Assembly (NCBI GenBank): GCA_964480635.1
Contig: CAYZQE010000121.1
Coordinates: forward strand, 1-5,406
Reading direction: 5' to 3'
Length of the DNA stretch: 5,406 nucleotides
Origin: CAYZQE01 sp964480635
Lineage (GTDB): Bacteria > Pseudomonadota > Gammaproteobacteria > GCA-001735895
Shown: piece by piece, positions 5,392-5,406 of the stretch
How the letters are laid out: each line of letters starts with the position of its first letter
Position numbering within the stretch: the first letter of the stretch is position 1
Notes under the pieces: generated by a model
What the model saw: the letters and a program-made list of their open reading frames with translations, nothing else
Told to the model about the DNA's origin: nothing
Databases searched by the model: none
Program-made: the position numbers and the translations under genes

Positions 5392-5406
5392 GACAATATT
5401 TATATA

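Noticed and set aside
5374..5406. AT-rich edge as an origin or mobile-element boundary
   Set aside because: There are no iterons, terminal inverted repeats or target duplications visible in the few bases available; it is adequately explained as promoter DNA.

Overview
The window is AT-rich, densely coding DNA from a Gram-negative bacterium. Most proteins carry Sec-type or Tat-like export signals, and the window contains a membrane GGDEF-EAL regulator and a YdjA-type nitroreductase. The protein families suggest a gammaproteobacterium, perhaps marine and of the Methylophaga/Cycloclasticus kind. That placement is a guess from family content, not a demonstrated taxonomy. I see no rRNA, tRNA, CRISPR array, insertion sequence or phage gene.

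Layout, left to right. (1) Bases 1-236, minus strand: the N-terminal 78 codons of an exported HIRAN-domain protein, cut by the window edge. (2) Bases 237-345: a short non-coding gap with a three-arm inverted-repeat cluster. (3) Bases 346-936, minus strand: a YdjA-like FMN nitroreductase. (4) Bases 937-972: a 36-bp divergent spacer in which two well-formed -10 elements imply overlapping, face-to-face promoters. (5) Bases 973-2787, plus strand: an exported DUF255 (YyaL/SPATA20-type) protein with a thioredoxin-like domain. (6) Bases 2788-2830: a convergent gap with a bidirectional terminator. (7) Bases 2831-4885, minus strand: a two-TM GGDEF-EAL protein with a periplasmic sensor region. (8) Bases 4885-5355, minus strand: a small secreted protein of the molybdopterin-oxidoreductase (SUOX) fold lacking the cofactor cysteine, which I read as a PruR-like pterin-binding protein. 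(9) Bases 5356-5406: its ribosome-binding site and likely -10 element.

The most interesting unit is the two-gene minus-strand operon 5355->2831. The stop codon of the small periplasmic gene shares a base with the start codon of the GGDEF-EAL gene (TAATG). The arrangement matches the PruR-DcpA system known from Agrobacterium tumefaciens, in which a periplasmic pterin-binding protein of degenerate molybdopterin-enzyme fold controls the balance of c-di-GMP synthesis and breakdown by a dual-function membrane enzyme. Here both catalytic domains and the RxxD inhibitory site look intact, so the pair is a plausible complete periplasm-to-c-di-GMP switch. The remaining genes (nitroreductase, exported thioredoxin-like DUF255, exported HIRAN protein) have no clear functional tie to it beyond proximity.
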